A stretch of DNA of 55,163 bases from Granulicatella balaenopterae (GTDB taxonomy: Bacteria; Bacillota; Bacilli; Lactobacillales; Aerococcaceae), in assembly GCF_900111135.1 (NCBI RefSeq), contig NZ_FOGF01000012.1:1-55163 (forward strand), given 5' to 3'. Numbering within the stretch: the stretch's first letter is position 1; each line of letters starts with the position of its first letter. The translations under genes and the position numbers were made by a program. The notes beneath the pieces are model-generated. The model worked only from the letters and a program-made list of their open reading frames with translations. It ran no database searches and had not been told where the DNA came from. Positions 33,287 through 43,046 of this stretch are shown here, in pieces.

Positions 33287-34687
33287 ATGTTTGAAAAAGA
33301 AGAAAATGGAATATTTAAAAATTGGATGTTCTTAATTAGCGATATGCTTGCTTTACAAATTGCATTAATTATTGCGTATGAACTCAATGGATCAATAGGA
33401 AGTATATCAATAGATGAACATTATGTGTATATCTCAACAGGATGTGCCATTATCAGTTTTTTAGTAGTATTCTTTGCAGAAAATTATAAAAGTATTGATA
33501 AAAGAGGCTATTTTAAAGAGTTCGTCAGTGTTACATATTTTACTTGTATTGTTTTCCTTATTATGATTTCCGTATTCTTCGTTTTTAAAATATCAGCAAT
33601 TTTTTCAAGATTATTTATTGGAATATGGTTTATTATCAGTTGGATTATGGTTTATTCTTTTAGAGTTACAATTAAAGAAATATTAAAAACAACTAATAAA
33701 TATCATAAATGCAAAAAAATAATGATTGTGACGAATTCAAAATATGCTAAAGCAGCCAAAGAGTTAGCAGAAGAAAGTCTAGATTCTAATTATAAAGTTG
33801 CTGCAATTGGCTTTTTAGATGATTGCAATAAAAATATTGAAGGAATTGACACAACATATAGTATTGATGGAATTGTTGAATATGTTCGTACACATTTAAT
33901 CGATGAAGTGTTAATTAGTCATGTTTCTTATTCAGGACGTGAAGAGCTAGTTGAACAATTATTATCAATGGGGATTACAGTACATTATAATTTATATAAT
34001 TGGAAAGTAAATCATCCACATGCAACAATTAATACATTAGGAAAATTAAATGTAGCAACAGCTTGCAATAATAGCATATCAGAGAGAAATCTATTCATTA
34101 AAAGATTAATGGATATTTGTGGTTCTATAGTAGGATTAATTATCGGAATACCAATTTTAATGGTAGTTATCCCGATTATCTATATTAATTCACCCGGGAA
34201 TGTATTCTTTGTACAAAAACGAGTAGGTAAAAATGGACGAATATTTAATCTTTATAAACTAAGATCAATGTATATGGATGCCGAAGAACGTAAAGCTGAA
34301 CTAATGAAAAATAATGAAATGAATGGTTTGATGTTTAAAATGGAAAATGACCCACGAATTACACCAATCGGACATTTCATTCGTAAGACAAGTATTGATG
34401 AAATACCACAATTTGTAAATGTTTTAAAAGGAGATATGAGCTTAGTTGGAACAAGACCACCAACTGTAGATGAATATAAACAATACGAATTACATCATAA
34501 AAGCCGTTTAGCAATGCGTCCTGGAATTACAGGAATGTGGCAAGTAGCAGGCCGTAGTGAAATTACTGACTTTGAAGAAGTAGTTAGATTAGACAGAAGT
34601 TATATTGATAATTGGAATTTAGGTTTAGATATCAAATTGTTACTAAAAACAGTAGCAGTAGTCTTTAAATCTAAAGGAGCAAAATAA
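33287..34687 (+). CDS. cpsE: undecaprenyl-phosphate hexose-1-phosphate transferase (priming)
   Basis: This enzyme puts the first sugar phosphate on undecaprenyl phosphate. The 466-residue polytopic protein has four N-terminal membrane helices, a CoA-binding-like cytosolic domain (about 130-250) and the C-terminal catalytic part beginning KRLMDICGSIVGLIIG. Catalytic motifs are KRVGKNGRIFNLYKLRSM, DEIPQFVNVLKGDMSLVG, TRPPTVDEY and RPGITGMWQVAGRS. Similar proteins transfer glucose or galactose phosphate; which one cannot be decided from sequence. The next gene is separated by a gap carrying a 20-bp hairpin. Confidence 0.95.
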   Translation: MFEKEENGIFKNWMFLISDMLALQIALIIAYELNGSIGSISIDEHYVYISTGCAIISFLVVFFAENYKSIDKRGYFKEFVSVTYFTCIVFLIMISVFFVFKISAIFSRLFIGIWFIISWIMVYSFRVTIKEILKTTNKYHKCKKIMIVTNSKYAKAAKELAEESLDSNYKVAAIGFLDDCNKNIEGIDTTYSIDGIVEYVRTHLIDEVLISHVSYSGREELVEQLLSMGITVHYNLYNWKVNHPHATINTLGKLNVATACNNSISERNLFIKRLMDICGSIVGLIIGIPILMVVIPIIYINSPGNVFFVQKRVGKNGRIFNLYKLRSMYMDAEERKAELMKNNEMNGLMFKMENDPRITPIGHFIRKTSIDEIPQFVNVLKGDMSLVGTRPPTVDEYKQYELHHKSRLAMRPGITGMWQVAGRSEITDFEEVVRLDRSYIDNWNLGLDIKLLLKTVAVVFKSKGAK

Positions 34688-34699
34688 TACAGAAAGAAT

Positions 34700-34742
34700 A
34701 AGTATTTTTGTTAGCTAGATCATCTAGTTGATAAAAATACTT
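34700..34742 (+). repeat. 20-bp hairpin between cpsE and the LCP gene
   Basis: AAGTATTTTTGTTAGCTAGA pairs with TCTAGTTGATAAAAATACTT over 20 positions (a few G-U pairs) around a 3-base loop. No T-run follows, so it is unlikely to stop transcription; an RNase processing or stability element, or a small mobile repeat, is more likely. Confidence 0.7.
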
Positions 34743-34780
34743 TATCTTTAAGAAAAGACAATCAGAAATGAGGAAAATTA

Positions 34781-36226
34781 ATGAGAAGAGTAAAGGAAAA
34801 AAAAGAAAATAAATCATTAAACTATATTAATATTGCTTTAACATGCATACTAGTTGCTTTATTTTCTTGGTTATTATTATTACTGATTTCATATCGCTTT
34901 GTTAGTTTAAAGATTGCAAGTTTGATTGTGATTATTTTAATAGGAGTAATTGCTGCATTATACGGTTTTAAATTGCGAAAGACTCTCATTGGGGTTCAGT
35001 TACTATTAGTTTTATTATGTGGTTTTGGGATTAGTAAAGTTAAGGTGACCATTGATGCCTTTAGTGAAATGAACCAAACTGCAATTAATGAAGAGACCAT
35101 GTATGTACTAGCTCTAAAAGATAGTGATAGTACAACATTAAAAGATTTAGCAGGTCAATCAATTAGTGCACCAGTAACATTTGATAAAGCTAATATTGAC
35201 CAATTATCAGAAGACTTAGCTAATAATCAGATTACTTTAGAAGAGACTCAATCATATGGAGAATCTTATCAAGCCTTAAAAGATAAAAAAGTTCCAGCAA
35301 TGATACTTAACGCTTCATATGCAAGCTTAATTGAATCTGTAGATCCAGACTATCTTGATCATACGAAAATTATCTTTGAAAAAGTATTAACCAAAGAACA
35401 AGAACAACCAAAAGTCTCTAAAAAAGAAATTAAAGACAAAATTGAAAAACGAGTATTAAATATTTACTTAAGTGGAATTGATACCTACGGCGCTTTAGAT
35501 AAAGTATCTCGTTCCGACTCAAATGTACTAGTAACAGTCAATAAAGATACAGGACGAATTCTGTTAACCAATACACCACGAGATAGCTTTGTCAAAGTTC
35601 CAGGGCCAGGTAACGACCAATACGATAAATTAACCCACGCAGGAATTTATGGCGTAGAAACATCAATGGCAACATTAGAAAACTTATATGATATTGATAT
35701 TGATTACTATGCACGAGTAAACTTCACCACATTAATGAACTTAATGAAAGTATTAGGTAGTATTGAAGTGTATAATAGCCAATCATTTGTATCATTACAC
35801 GGAAATGTTGACTTTCCTGAAGGCAATGTGACGCTAACTGCTGATACAGTCCTTCCATTCGTACGTGAACGTTATGGCTTATCAAGTGGTGACTATGACC
35901 GTGGACGTAACCACGAAAAAGTTATCACAGCAATTATTAAAAAGATGTTAACACCAGCCATCTTATTAAACTATGATCAATATTTAGATGTTATCTCAAA
36001 ATCTGTTCAAACAAATCTAACACTTGAAGAAATGGCTGCACTTGTAAATGAACAAATTGAATCAGGACAAGAATATACATTTGATTCACAAGATTTAACA
36101 GGTCATGGATCAATGTCAACAGAGTGTTATTCAATGCGAGGACAAAACCTATACATTACAAATATTGATGATAATGAATTAAATAAAACAAAAGCACGAA
36201 TCTATGGAGTAATGGAAGGAAAATAA
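34781..36226 (+). CDS. cpsA: LytR-CpsA-Psr family glycopolymer transferase (CpsA-type)
   Basis: LCP proteins transfer lipid-linked capsule to the cell wall. The 481-residue protein has three N-terminal membrane helices (about residues 15-37, 41-58 and 64-83), an accessory domain (about 95-210) and the LCP domain with NTPRDSFVKVPG, DYYARVNFTTLMNLM and RERYGLSSGDYDRGRNHEK, whose Arg/Asp residues bind pyrophosphate. The three-helix start is that of pneumococcal CpsA, where this gene leads the operon. Here it lies fifth, after the priming transferase. Confidence 0.93.
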   Translation: MRRVKEKKENKSLNYINIALTCILVALFSWLLLLLISYRFVSLKIASLIVIILIGVIAALYGFKLRKTLIGVQLLLVLLCGFGISKVKVTIDAFSEMNQTAINEETMYVLALKDSDSTTLKDLAGQSISAPVTFDKANIDQLSEDLANNQITLEETQSYGESYQALKDKKVPAMILNASYASLIESVDPDYLDHTKIIFEKVLTKEQEQPKVSKKEIKDKIEKRVLNIYLSGIDTYGALDKVSRSDSNVLVTVNKDTGRILLTNTPRDSFVKVPGPGNDQYDKLTHAGIYGVETSMATLENLYDIDIDYYARVNFTTLMNLMKVLGSIEVYNSQSFVSLHGNVDFPEGNVTLTADTVLPFVRERYGLSSGDYDRGRNHEKVITAIIKKMLTPAILLNYDQYLDVISKSVQTNLTLEEMAALVNEQIESGQEYTFDSQDLTGHGSMSTECYSMRGQNLYITNIDDNELNKTKARIYGVMEGK

Positions 36227-36245
36227 ATACTAGGTAGGTGGAACA

Positions 36246-36695
36246 ATGAAAGTATGTTTAGTAGGTTCTTCAGGAGGTCATTTGACGCATTTGTATATGC
36301 TAAAACCTTTTTGGAAGAATAAAGAACGATTTTGGGTAACTTTTGATAAAGTAGATGCACAAAGCATCTTAGAAGGAGAAAAAATGTATCCGTGTTATTA
36401 TCCAACTAATCGTAGTATTAAAGCACTGATTAAGAATACTATTTTAGCGATAAAAGTATTACGAAAAGAAAAGCCAGATTTAATTGTATCTTCAGGAGCT
36501 GCAGTTGCAGTACCATTTTTTTATGTGGGTAAATTAATGGGAGCAAAAGTAGTGTATATTGAAGTTTTTGATCGAATTGATAAACCGACAATTACTGGAA
36601 AATTAGTTTATCCAATAGCGGATGAATTTATTGTAGAATGGGAAGAAATGAAAAAAGTTTATCCTAAAGCTGTTAATTTAGGAAGTATATTTTAA
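36246..36695 (+). CDS. Alg14-like membrane subunit of a two-part glycosyltransferase
   Basis: 149 residues. It matches the Alg14/Cps14F group: CLVGSSGGHLTHLYMLKPFW at the start, LIVSSGAAVAVPFFYVG and a final WEEMKKVYPKAVNLGSIF. Alg14-type subunits anchor the catalytic Alg13-type partner, coded by the next gene, at the membrane. Together they add the second sugar of the repeat unit. AGGTAGGTGGAAC precedes the ATG. The length equals other capsule Alg14 proteins. Confidence 0.9.
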   Translation: MKVCLVGSSGGHLTHLYMLKPFWKNKERFWVTFDKVDAQSILEGEKMYPCYYPTNRSIKALIKNTILAIKVLRKEKPDLIVSSGAAVAVPFFYVGKLMGAKVVYIEVFDRIDKPTITGKLVYPIADEFIVEWEEMKKVYPKAVNLGSIF

Positions 36696-36707
36696 TAGGA
36701 GAAAAAA

Positions 36708-37202
36708 ATGATATTTGTTACAGTCGGAACACATGAGCAACAATTTAATAGACTAATAGAATGTGTAGATACCTTAAAAGCAAATGGAATAATAACTGAG
36801 GAAATAATAATTCAAACAGGGTATAGTACATATGAACCTAAGCATTGTGTATGGAGCAAATTATTTCCATACACTGAAATGATAAAAAATATTGAAAAGG
36901 CAAGAATAGTTATTACTCATGGTGGACCTTCTAGCTTTATTATGCCTTTACAAGTTGGCAAAATACCAATTGTAGTACCAAGAAAAAAAGTATTTGATGA
37001 ACACGTTAATGATCATCAATTAGAATTTGCTAAGGCGGTTGAAGAAAGACAAGGAAATATAATAGTAATAGATAATGTTAAAGAATTAAAAGATATAGTT
37101 ATTAATTATGATAGTATAATTCAAACAATGCCTAGTGCTATGAATAGTAACAATCAATTATTTAATAGAAAGTTTGAAGATATAATTAATAATATATTTT
37201 AA
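36708..37202 (+). CDS. Alg13-like catalytic subunit of a two-part glycosyltransferase (GT28 C-domain)
   Basis: 164 residues. MIFVTVGTHEQQFNRLI, FPYTEMIKNIEKARIVITHG, GPSSFIMPLQVGKIPIVVPR and DEHVNDHQLEFAKA are the GT28 C-terminal nucleotide-sugar-binding motifs. It pairs with the Alg14-like product of the gene 12 bases upstream. Similar pairs transfer galactose, glucose or glucuronic acid. From here the DNA becomes much richer in A/T than the upstream capsule genes. Confidence 0.9.
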   Translation: MIFVTVGTHEQQFNRLIECVDTLKANGIITEEIIIQTGYSTYEPKHCVWSKLFPYTEMIKNIEKARIVITHGGPSSFIMPLQVGKIPIVVPRKKVFDEHVNDHQLEFAKAVEERQGNIIVIDNVKELKDIVINYDSIIQTMPSAMNSNNQLFNRKFEDIINNIF

Positions 37203-37212
37203 AAGGAGTAAT

Positions 37213-38358
37213 ATGGAAAAGATAAAAAAATATAAAATAGTATATGTTATTACAAATTGTAAAAAAACAGGTCCAATGAATCAAACGTTAAATATTATTA
37301 AAAATTTAGACAAAGAAATGTTTGAACCGGTTTTAGTTACATTATTTGAGGAAAATTTTAACGATAGTATGAAAGATAAGTATAAACAATATTGTAAAGA
37401 AACATACTGTTTAAAAACAAATAAGCTTGGTGCCGTTATGACCGGAAAAAGAAGATTGAAAAAATTATTTTCTGAAATCAAACCAGATTTAATTATCGGA
37501 TTAGGTATGCCACCGTATAATCTATGTTCAAAGTATAAAGATGCTAAAAAGTTAGTTACTTTAAGAAATTATTGTTATGAAGATTACCCATCAAAATACG
37601 GTAAGTATATCGGGAGGATGTTAGCTTATAAAGATATGCATATAATAAAGAACAATTTAAAACAAGGAAACCCTTTTGTTACATGTTCAAAAAGTCTTAG
37701 TGATATTCATAGAGAAAAAGAAGGAATAGAAATTCCATTTATTAGAAATGGCGTGGATATGACTAAATATACAAGAGGGAAGGAATCTGAAAAGAAAGAG
37801 CTAAAAAGGAAGTTAAATATACCAGAAAATAAAAAGGTGATAACTTATTCTGGAATTTTATTTGATAGAAAAAATCAAGAAGAATTGATTCAAGGTGTAA
37901 TAAATTCTCAATACAAAGAAGATGTAATATTATTATTACTTGGCGATGGAATCGATAAATCTGATTTAGAAAAGAAATATAAAAAACATACGAATATAGT
38001 TTTTGCAGGTAATGTAAGTAATGTGGAAGAATATTTACAAGTTACAGATTTATATGCAACTACTAGTAAGTCTGAAGGAATGCCAAATGGTGTGTTAGAA
38101 GCAATGGCAGCAGGAGTTGCATTGTTAATGTCAGATATACCTCAACATCAAGAAGTTTATGATTTAGATCATAGAATGGGTGCAGTATATAAATTAGGTG
38201 ATATTAAAGACTTAACAGAAAAAATAGACTGGATATATAATCAAGATTTAAATAGTATGGGGGAATATAGTTATTTAACTGTAACTAATAACTTAACAGC
38301 TGTAATAATGAGTAAAAACTATCAAAAATTTTATTTAGATATTTTAGAAGATAAATAA
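37213..38358 (+). CDS. glycosyltransferase family 4
   Basis: A 381-residue GT-B glycosyltransferase. The N-domain starts YKIVYVITNCKKTGPMNQTL; the C-domain has VITYSGILFDRKNQEELI and the retaining E-x7-E region SEGMPNGVLEAMAAG. No membrane helix. AAAAGGAG precedes the ATG, ten bases after the Alg13-like gene. It should add one sugar to the lipid-linked repeat; donor and linkage cannot be predicted. Confidence 0.9.
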   Translation: MEKIKKYKIVYVITNCKKTGPMNQTLNIIKNLDKEMFEPVLVTLFEENFNDSMKDKYKQYCKETYCLKTNKLGAVMTGKRRLKKLFSEIKPDLIIGLGMPPYNLCSKYKDAKKLVTLRNYCYEDYPSKYGKYIGRMLAYKDMHIIKNNLKQGNPFVTCSKSLSDIHREKEGIEIPFIRNGVDMTKYTRGKESEKKELKRKLNIPENKKVITYSGILFDRKNQEELIQGVINSQYKEDVILLLLGDGIDKSDLEKKYKKHTNIVFAGNVSNVEEYLQVTDLYATTSKSEGMPNGVLEAMAAGVALLMSDIPQHQEVYDLDHRMGAVYKLGDIKDLTEKIDWIYNQDLNSMGEYSYLTVTNNLTAVIMSKNYQKFYLDILEDK

Positions 38359-38393
38359 TAAATAGGCATGTTTTTATAGAAAGGTAATAAAGG

Positions 38394-39494
38394 ATGAATA
38401 AAATAAGAGTAATGTTTGTAACAGGCTCATTAACAAATGGTGGAGCTGAAAGGGTAATATCAATACTTTCTAATGGTTGTGCAAAATTAGGTGTTAGTGT
38501 AGTATTAGTCATTTTAAGAGAAAGAAAGGAAACTTATAGGATATCAGATCAAGTAATCTGTTATAGAATTAAAAGTGAAGATAGTAAATTTAAGTTATTT
38601 ACTAGAATTCGTGAGTTACGCAAAATAATAAAAAAAGAAAAAATAGATATTTTAGTGCCGTTTTTACCCATCGTAACAATTTATACAGTGCTTGCAAACA
38701 TAGGAATAAACAATAAAATAATTATGGTAGAACGAGCAGATCCTTATTTTACTAATACTAAAAATATAAAAGATGTAATAGGAAATATTATTTTTAGAAA
38801 AATGGGTTTATATAGCTTAGCAGATGCTATGGTATTCCAAACCGAAGATGCTGCGAATTATTATAAAAAATTCAAAAAAATAAAAACAGTAATTGTTAAT
38901 CCGTTAGATGTATCTGATTTACCAACTCCATATAAAGGAAAAAGAAAAAAAGAAATAGTTGCGATTGGGAGATTATCAAGTGATAAAAATTTTCAATTAT
39001 TAATAGAAGGATTTGCTGAATTTTCCAAAATTTATGATGACTATAAATTGATTATATATGGTGAAGGTGAGGAAAGAAAAAATCTTGAAAAAAAAATAAT
39101 AGATGACAACCTTAGTGGAAAAGTGGAATTACCAGGATTTCAAAATAATGTGTTAGAAAGTATAAGAAATGCAAGTATATATGTGTCGACATCAAATCAT
39201 GAAGGAATATCAAACTCGATGTTAGAAGCATTAAGTATAGGAGTTCCAACAATAGTAACAGACTGCCCTATAGGTGGAGCAAGAATGTTTGTTAAAAGTA
39301 ATTATAATGGTATTTTAATTCCAGTTAATAATAAAGAAAAATTAGTTGAGGCAATGTTAAAAATAGTAGGTAATCAAGATTTTTCTAAAAAAATATCTTT
39401 AAACGCTATTAAAATAAAAAATGAATTGGGAGATAATATATTTAAGAAATGGATAACGGTATTTGAGTATTTAAAAGAAGGTGATAAAGGGTGA
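38394..39494 (+). CDS. glycosyltransferase family 4
   Basis: 366 residues. VMFVTGSLTNGGAERVI at the N-terminus and AIGRLSSDKNFQLLI, SNHEGISNSMLEALSIG and TDCPIGGARMFV in the C-domain mark a retaining GT4 enzyme of the GalNAc/Gal-transferase-like type often found in capsule loci. AAAGGTAATAAAGG lies before the ATG. Its end overlaps the start of the polymerase gene by four bases (GTGA). Confidence 0.9.
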   Translation: MNKIRVMFVTGSLTNGGAERVISILSNGCAKLGVSVVLVILRERKETYRISDQVICYRIKSEDSKFKLFTRIRELRKIIKKEKIDILVPFLPIVTIYTVLANIGINNKIIMVERADPYFTNTKNIKDVIGNIIFRKMGLYSLADAMVFQTEDAANYYKKFKKIKTVIVNPLDVSDLPTPYKGKRKKEIVAIGRLSSDKNFQLLIEGFAEFSKIYDDYKLIIYGEGEERKNLEKKIIDDNLSGKVELPGFQNNVLESIRNASIYVSTSNHEGISNSMLEALSIGVPTIVTDCPIGGARMFVKSNYNGILIPVNNKEKLVEAMLKIVGNQDFSKKISLNAIKIKNELGDNIFKKWITVFEYLKEGDKG

Positions 39495-40627
39495 GTATTT
39501 ATCTAATATGTTTTTTGACGTCATGTTTGTTTTTTTATTTTAGTGAAAAAACGAAAAGTAAAAAAAACTCAAAGATATTAACAATTATTGGAATAATAAT
39601 CCCTAGTTTATTAGCAGGATTACGATCAGATTTAATTGGTACAGATGTTCAAGTATATGTAAAGCCTCTATTTGATATTGCACAAGAGTCAAATTCGTTA
39701 TTTGATTACTTGCAAGCAAGGCTGAGTACGCGGTATGTATCTAGTATAGAATTGGGGTTTAATTTATTAGTATATATTACTACAAAACTGTTTGGTAATC
39801 TAAACGTTTTACTTACAATAATCGCAATGATGACGATTATACCGATATATAAAGGTATTAAATATTGGAATGGTGATGTAATTTTTTCTATGATGGTATT
39901 TTATCTGATGTTTTTTAATTCTAGTCTGAATTTAATGAGACAATTTATTGCTGTAGCGATACTTTTTTATGCTTTTAAGTATATTTATGAAAAACAATAT
40001 TTAAAATATATAGCTTATGTTGTATTTGCAAGTCTTTTCCACAAAAGTGCATTAATTAGCTTGTTGATGCCAGTAATGTATATTTATCTTACTAATAGTA
40101 GTAAAATAAATATAGTAGTTTTTAGAAGAAAAATATTAGATAAACAATTAAATAGAGTGGTAATTATAACTATCTTTAGCGTAATTTTCTTAATATCGGC
40201 AAATAAGTTAGAGGCTATATTTGATATGATAAATATGAATTATTATTATAATTCATATTTGAATGGAAATTTAACGTTTTTATTAAGTGAGTTTATAATG
40301 AAAACACCTGTACTATTCTTACTTTTAATTAATTGGAAAAAAGTATCTAAAGTTGATGATAAAATACCTTTTTTTCTTGCAACAATGATTATAGATGTAA
40401 TATTAAACCAATTGAGTACAGTTTCAGATCAAGCTGGTAGAATAGGCCTTTATTTTTCAATTTATAATATTTTATCATATCCACTTATTGCTAAAGGAAT
40501 ATATAAGAAAGATCTAAAAATAGTAGTAAAAGCTTGTATCATTATGTATATGTTTACATATTGGGGATACAATTACATTTATCAAGGTTTTGCTCAAACT
40601 TATCCTTATATAAGTGTATGGAAATAG
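39491..40627 (+). CDS. wzy: capsule repeat-unit polymerase (Wzy; EpsG-like)
   Basis: A 378-residue, very hydrophobic protein with about ten to eleven membrane helices and a short motif LLAGLRSDLIGTDVQVYV close to the GxR/GtDyxxY loop of EpsG-type polymerases, and SSLNLMRQFIAVAILFYAF further on. It joins flipped repeat units on the outer face. It starts with GTG inside the stop of the previous gene, with AAAGG upstream. Wzy proteins are the least conserved part of a capsule locus, so the call leans on topology and position. Confidence 0.85.
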   Translation: MSIYLICFLTSCLFFYFSEKTKSKKNSKILTIIGIIIPSLLAGLRSDLIGTDVQVYVKPLFDIAQESNSLFDYLQARLSTRYVSSIELGFNLLVYITTKLFGNLNVLLTIIAMMTIIPIYKGIKYWNGDVIFSMMVFYLMFFNSSLNLMRQFIAVAILFYAFKYIYEKQYLKYIAYVVFASLFHKSALISLLMPVMYIYLTNSSKINIVVFRRKILDKQLNRVVIITIFSVIFLISANKLEAIFDMINMNYYYNSYLNGNLTFLLSEFIMKTPVLFLLLINWKKVSKVDDKIPFFLATMIIDVILNQLSTVSDQAGRIGLYFSIYNILSYPLIAKGIYKKDLKIVVKACIIMYMFTYWGYNYIYQGFAQTYPYISVWK

Positions 40628-40644
40628 GATGAAAAGGAGAAAAT

Positions 40645-41595
40645 ATGAAAGTATCAGTATATTGTTTAGTTTATAATCACGAAAAATATTTAAGAGATGC
40701 ATTAAACGGTTTTGTCAATCAAGATGTTAATTTTGAATTTGAAGTCTTTGTTCATGATGATGCATCTACAGATAATTCTGTTCAAATTATAAAAGAATAT
40801 GAAAAAAAATATCCACATATTATTAAACCGATTTATCAAAAAGAAAATAAATATTCTAAGGGAATTAAAATTTTTGATAAATATATTTACCCTAAAATGC
40901 AAGGTGAATATATTGCTGTATGTGAAGGAGATGATTATTGGTGTGATATACATAAACTTCAAAAACAAGTAGATTTTTTAGATAGCCATAAAAACTATAT
41001 TGCATGTGTTCATAACACGAAGTTAATAGATTTATATAAAAATGGTATAGAAATAATCAAGTATGATAATGATGCAGAAAGAGATATTACATTTGAAAAT
41101 GCATTAGAAGGAGTTAAAGGAAGTTATCATATTTCATCATTGATGTATAGATATGAATATGGTAGGAAAACACCAAAGTTCTTTGATATGATAAATGTTG
41201 GTGATTATCCTATGGGGATTTATTTAACAATGTCAGGAAAAGTTAGATATTTAAATGAAGTGATGTCCGTGTATAGATATGGTACAGATGGTTCATGGAC
41301 AAGTAGAACTGGAATTTCTACATTAAACGAAAAAATTAATGAAAAAAAACAATTAATAAATTTTTATGAAGAGATAAAAATTTATACTAATGAAGAAAAT
41401 TGTAGGAAATTAGATGTTCAAATTTTAGATCAAAAAATTGATATATTAACAATAAAAGGGGATTTTAAAAAAATCAAGACAGCTCCTTATAAGGATGTAT
41501 TTAATGGGAAATCAAAAAAAATGAAATTAAAAATATTTATAAAATGTGTATTTCATAATTCATACATGAAGTATCATAATAGACGGAGTAAATAG
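40645..41595 (+). CDS. glycosyltransferase family 2
   Basis: 316 residues. A GT-A fold starts at CLVYNHEKYLRDALNGFV; the metal-binding area is HDDASTDNS and AVCEGDDYWCD. The C-terminal third is Lys-rich and probably binds the membrane face. Inverting transfer of one sugar of the repeat. AAAAGGAG precedes the ATG; its stop touches the wzx start with no gap. Confidence 0.9.
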   Translation: MKVSVYCLVYNHEKYLRDALNGFVNQDVNFEFEVFVHDDASTDNSVQIIKEYEKKYPHIIKPIYQKENKYSKGIKIFDKYIYPKMQGEYIAVCEGDDYWCDIHKLQKQVDFLDSHKNYIACVHNTKLIDLYKNGIEIIKYDNDAERDITFENALEGVKGSYHISSLMYRYEYGRKTPKFFDMINVGDYPMGIYLTMSGKVRYLNEVMSVYRYGTDGSWTSRTGISTLNEKINEKKQLINFYEEIKIYTNEENCRKLDVQILDQKIDILTIKGDFKKIKTAPYKDVFNGKSKKMKLKIFIKCVFHNSYMKYHNRRSK

Positions 41596-43026
41596 ATGAA
41601 TAATAAGAGCAATATTTTTTCAAATTTTATTTGGCGATTTGCTGAACGAAGCGGGGCTCAAATTGTACAATTTATCGTATCAATAATCCTTGCACGAATA
41701 TTATCACCTAGTGATTATGGAACTTTAGCCATAGTAATGGTTTTTATTTATATATTACAAGTGTTTGTTGATAGTGGGTTGGGAAGTGCGTTGGTTCAAA
41801 AAAAAGCTGCCGATGATTTAGATTTTTCATCAGTTTTCTTTTTTAATATGTTTGTTTGTACATTATTATATGGAATGGTGTTTGTAAGCGCACCGTTTAT
41901 TGCAAATTTTTATAACAATCCAGCATTAACATCAATTACTAGAGTATTAGCGTTGATGCTAATTATTTCAGGTTTGAAAAATGTTCAACAAGCTTATGTT
42001 TCAAGAACTTTGCAATTCAAGAAGTTTTTCTTTGCAACTTCTGTTGGGACAATCATAGCAGCAATTGTTGGTGTATGGATGGCATATTCAGGGTTTGGAA
42101 TTTGGTCGTTAGTAGGTCAAAAATTAATTAATATGTTAATTGATACAATAGTACTATGGTTTACGGTTAATTGGCGTCCGAAGTTTATGTTCTCTTTTAA
42201 TCGACTAATAGCATTAATTTCATATGGTTGGAAGTTATTAGTGTCAGCATTATTGGATACTCTCTATACGAATATTAGATCGTTAGTAATTGGGAAATCC
42301 TATTCAGCTTCGGATTTAGCTTTTTATGATCAAGGGAATATGTTTCCTAAAACGATTGTTTCAAATATTAATGCAGCTATCGATAGTGTGTTATTCCCAG
42401 TCATGTCAAAATCTCAAGATGACCGAGTAGCGATTAAAAATATGACCAGACGTGCGATTAAAGTAAGTACTTATATCATGGCACCGATGATGATTGGCTT
42501 AGCAACAATTGCAACACCTCTAGTTTCATTAGTTTTAACCGATAAATGGTTATCGTGTGTATTCTTTATGAGGATTTTCTGTATCACCTATATGTTCTAT
42601 CCGATTCATACGGCCAATTTGAATGCCATTAAAGCTATGGGACATAGTGATATTTTCTTGAAATTAGAAATTATTAAAAAAGTTATCGGATTAATTGTGC
42701 TATTTGCAACGATGTGGATTAATGTTAGAGCAATTGCTTATGGAGCATTATTTACAAGTTTTACAAGCCAAATTATTAATACTTGGCCGAACAAAAAATT
42801 ATTAGATTATAGCTATTTAGAACAGCTAAAAGATATTTTACCAAGTATTTTATTAGCATTAGTGATGGGATTTGCAATTAGTTTCTTATCAGTCTTATCT
42901 GTTTCTAAATTAGTCTTAATTATCATTCAAATTATTTTAGGAGCAATTATTTATATTATTGGTTCTAAAGTATTAAAATTAGATTCATTTCAGTATCTAT
43001 TAGGTATTATTAAAGGTCGTAAATAA
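41596..43026 (+). CDS. wzx: repeat-unit flippase (Wzx; MATE/polysaccharide-transporter superfamily)
   Basis: 476 residues with 12-14 membrane helices. SNFIWRFAERSGAQIVQF, ARILSPSDYGTLAIVMVF, DSGLGSALVQKK and KSYSASDLAFYDQGN are the PST/Wzx landmarks. It flips undecaprenyl-linked repeats across the membrane. GGAG lies before the ATG, inside the previous gene. The base composition moves back towards that of the conserved genes after here. Confidence 0.93.
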   Translation: MNNKSNIFSNFIWRFAERSGAQIVQFIVSIILARILSPSDYGTLAIVMVFIYILQVFVDSGLGSALVQKKAADDLDFSSVFFFNMFVCTLLYGMVFVSAPFIANFYNNPALTSITRVLALMLIISGLKNVQQAYVSRTLQFKKFFFATSVGTIIAAIVGVWMAYSGFGIWSLVGQKLINMLIDTIVLWFTVNWRPKFMFSFNRLIALISYGWKLLVSALLDTLYTNIRSLVIGKSYSASDLAFYDQGNMFPKTIVSNINAAIDSVLFPVMSKSQDDRVAIKNMTRRAIKVSTYIMAPMMIGLATIATPLVSLVLTDKWLSCVFFMRIFCITYMFYPIHTANLNAIKAMGHSDIFLKLEIIKKVIGLIVLFATMWINVRAIAYGALFTSFTSQIINTWPNKKLLDYSYLEQLKDILPSILLALVMGFAISFLSVLSVSKLVLIIIQIILGAIIYIIGSKVLKLDSFQYLLGIIKGRK

Positions 43027-43046
43027 ATCACTAAAAGGAGGAAGTT

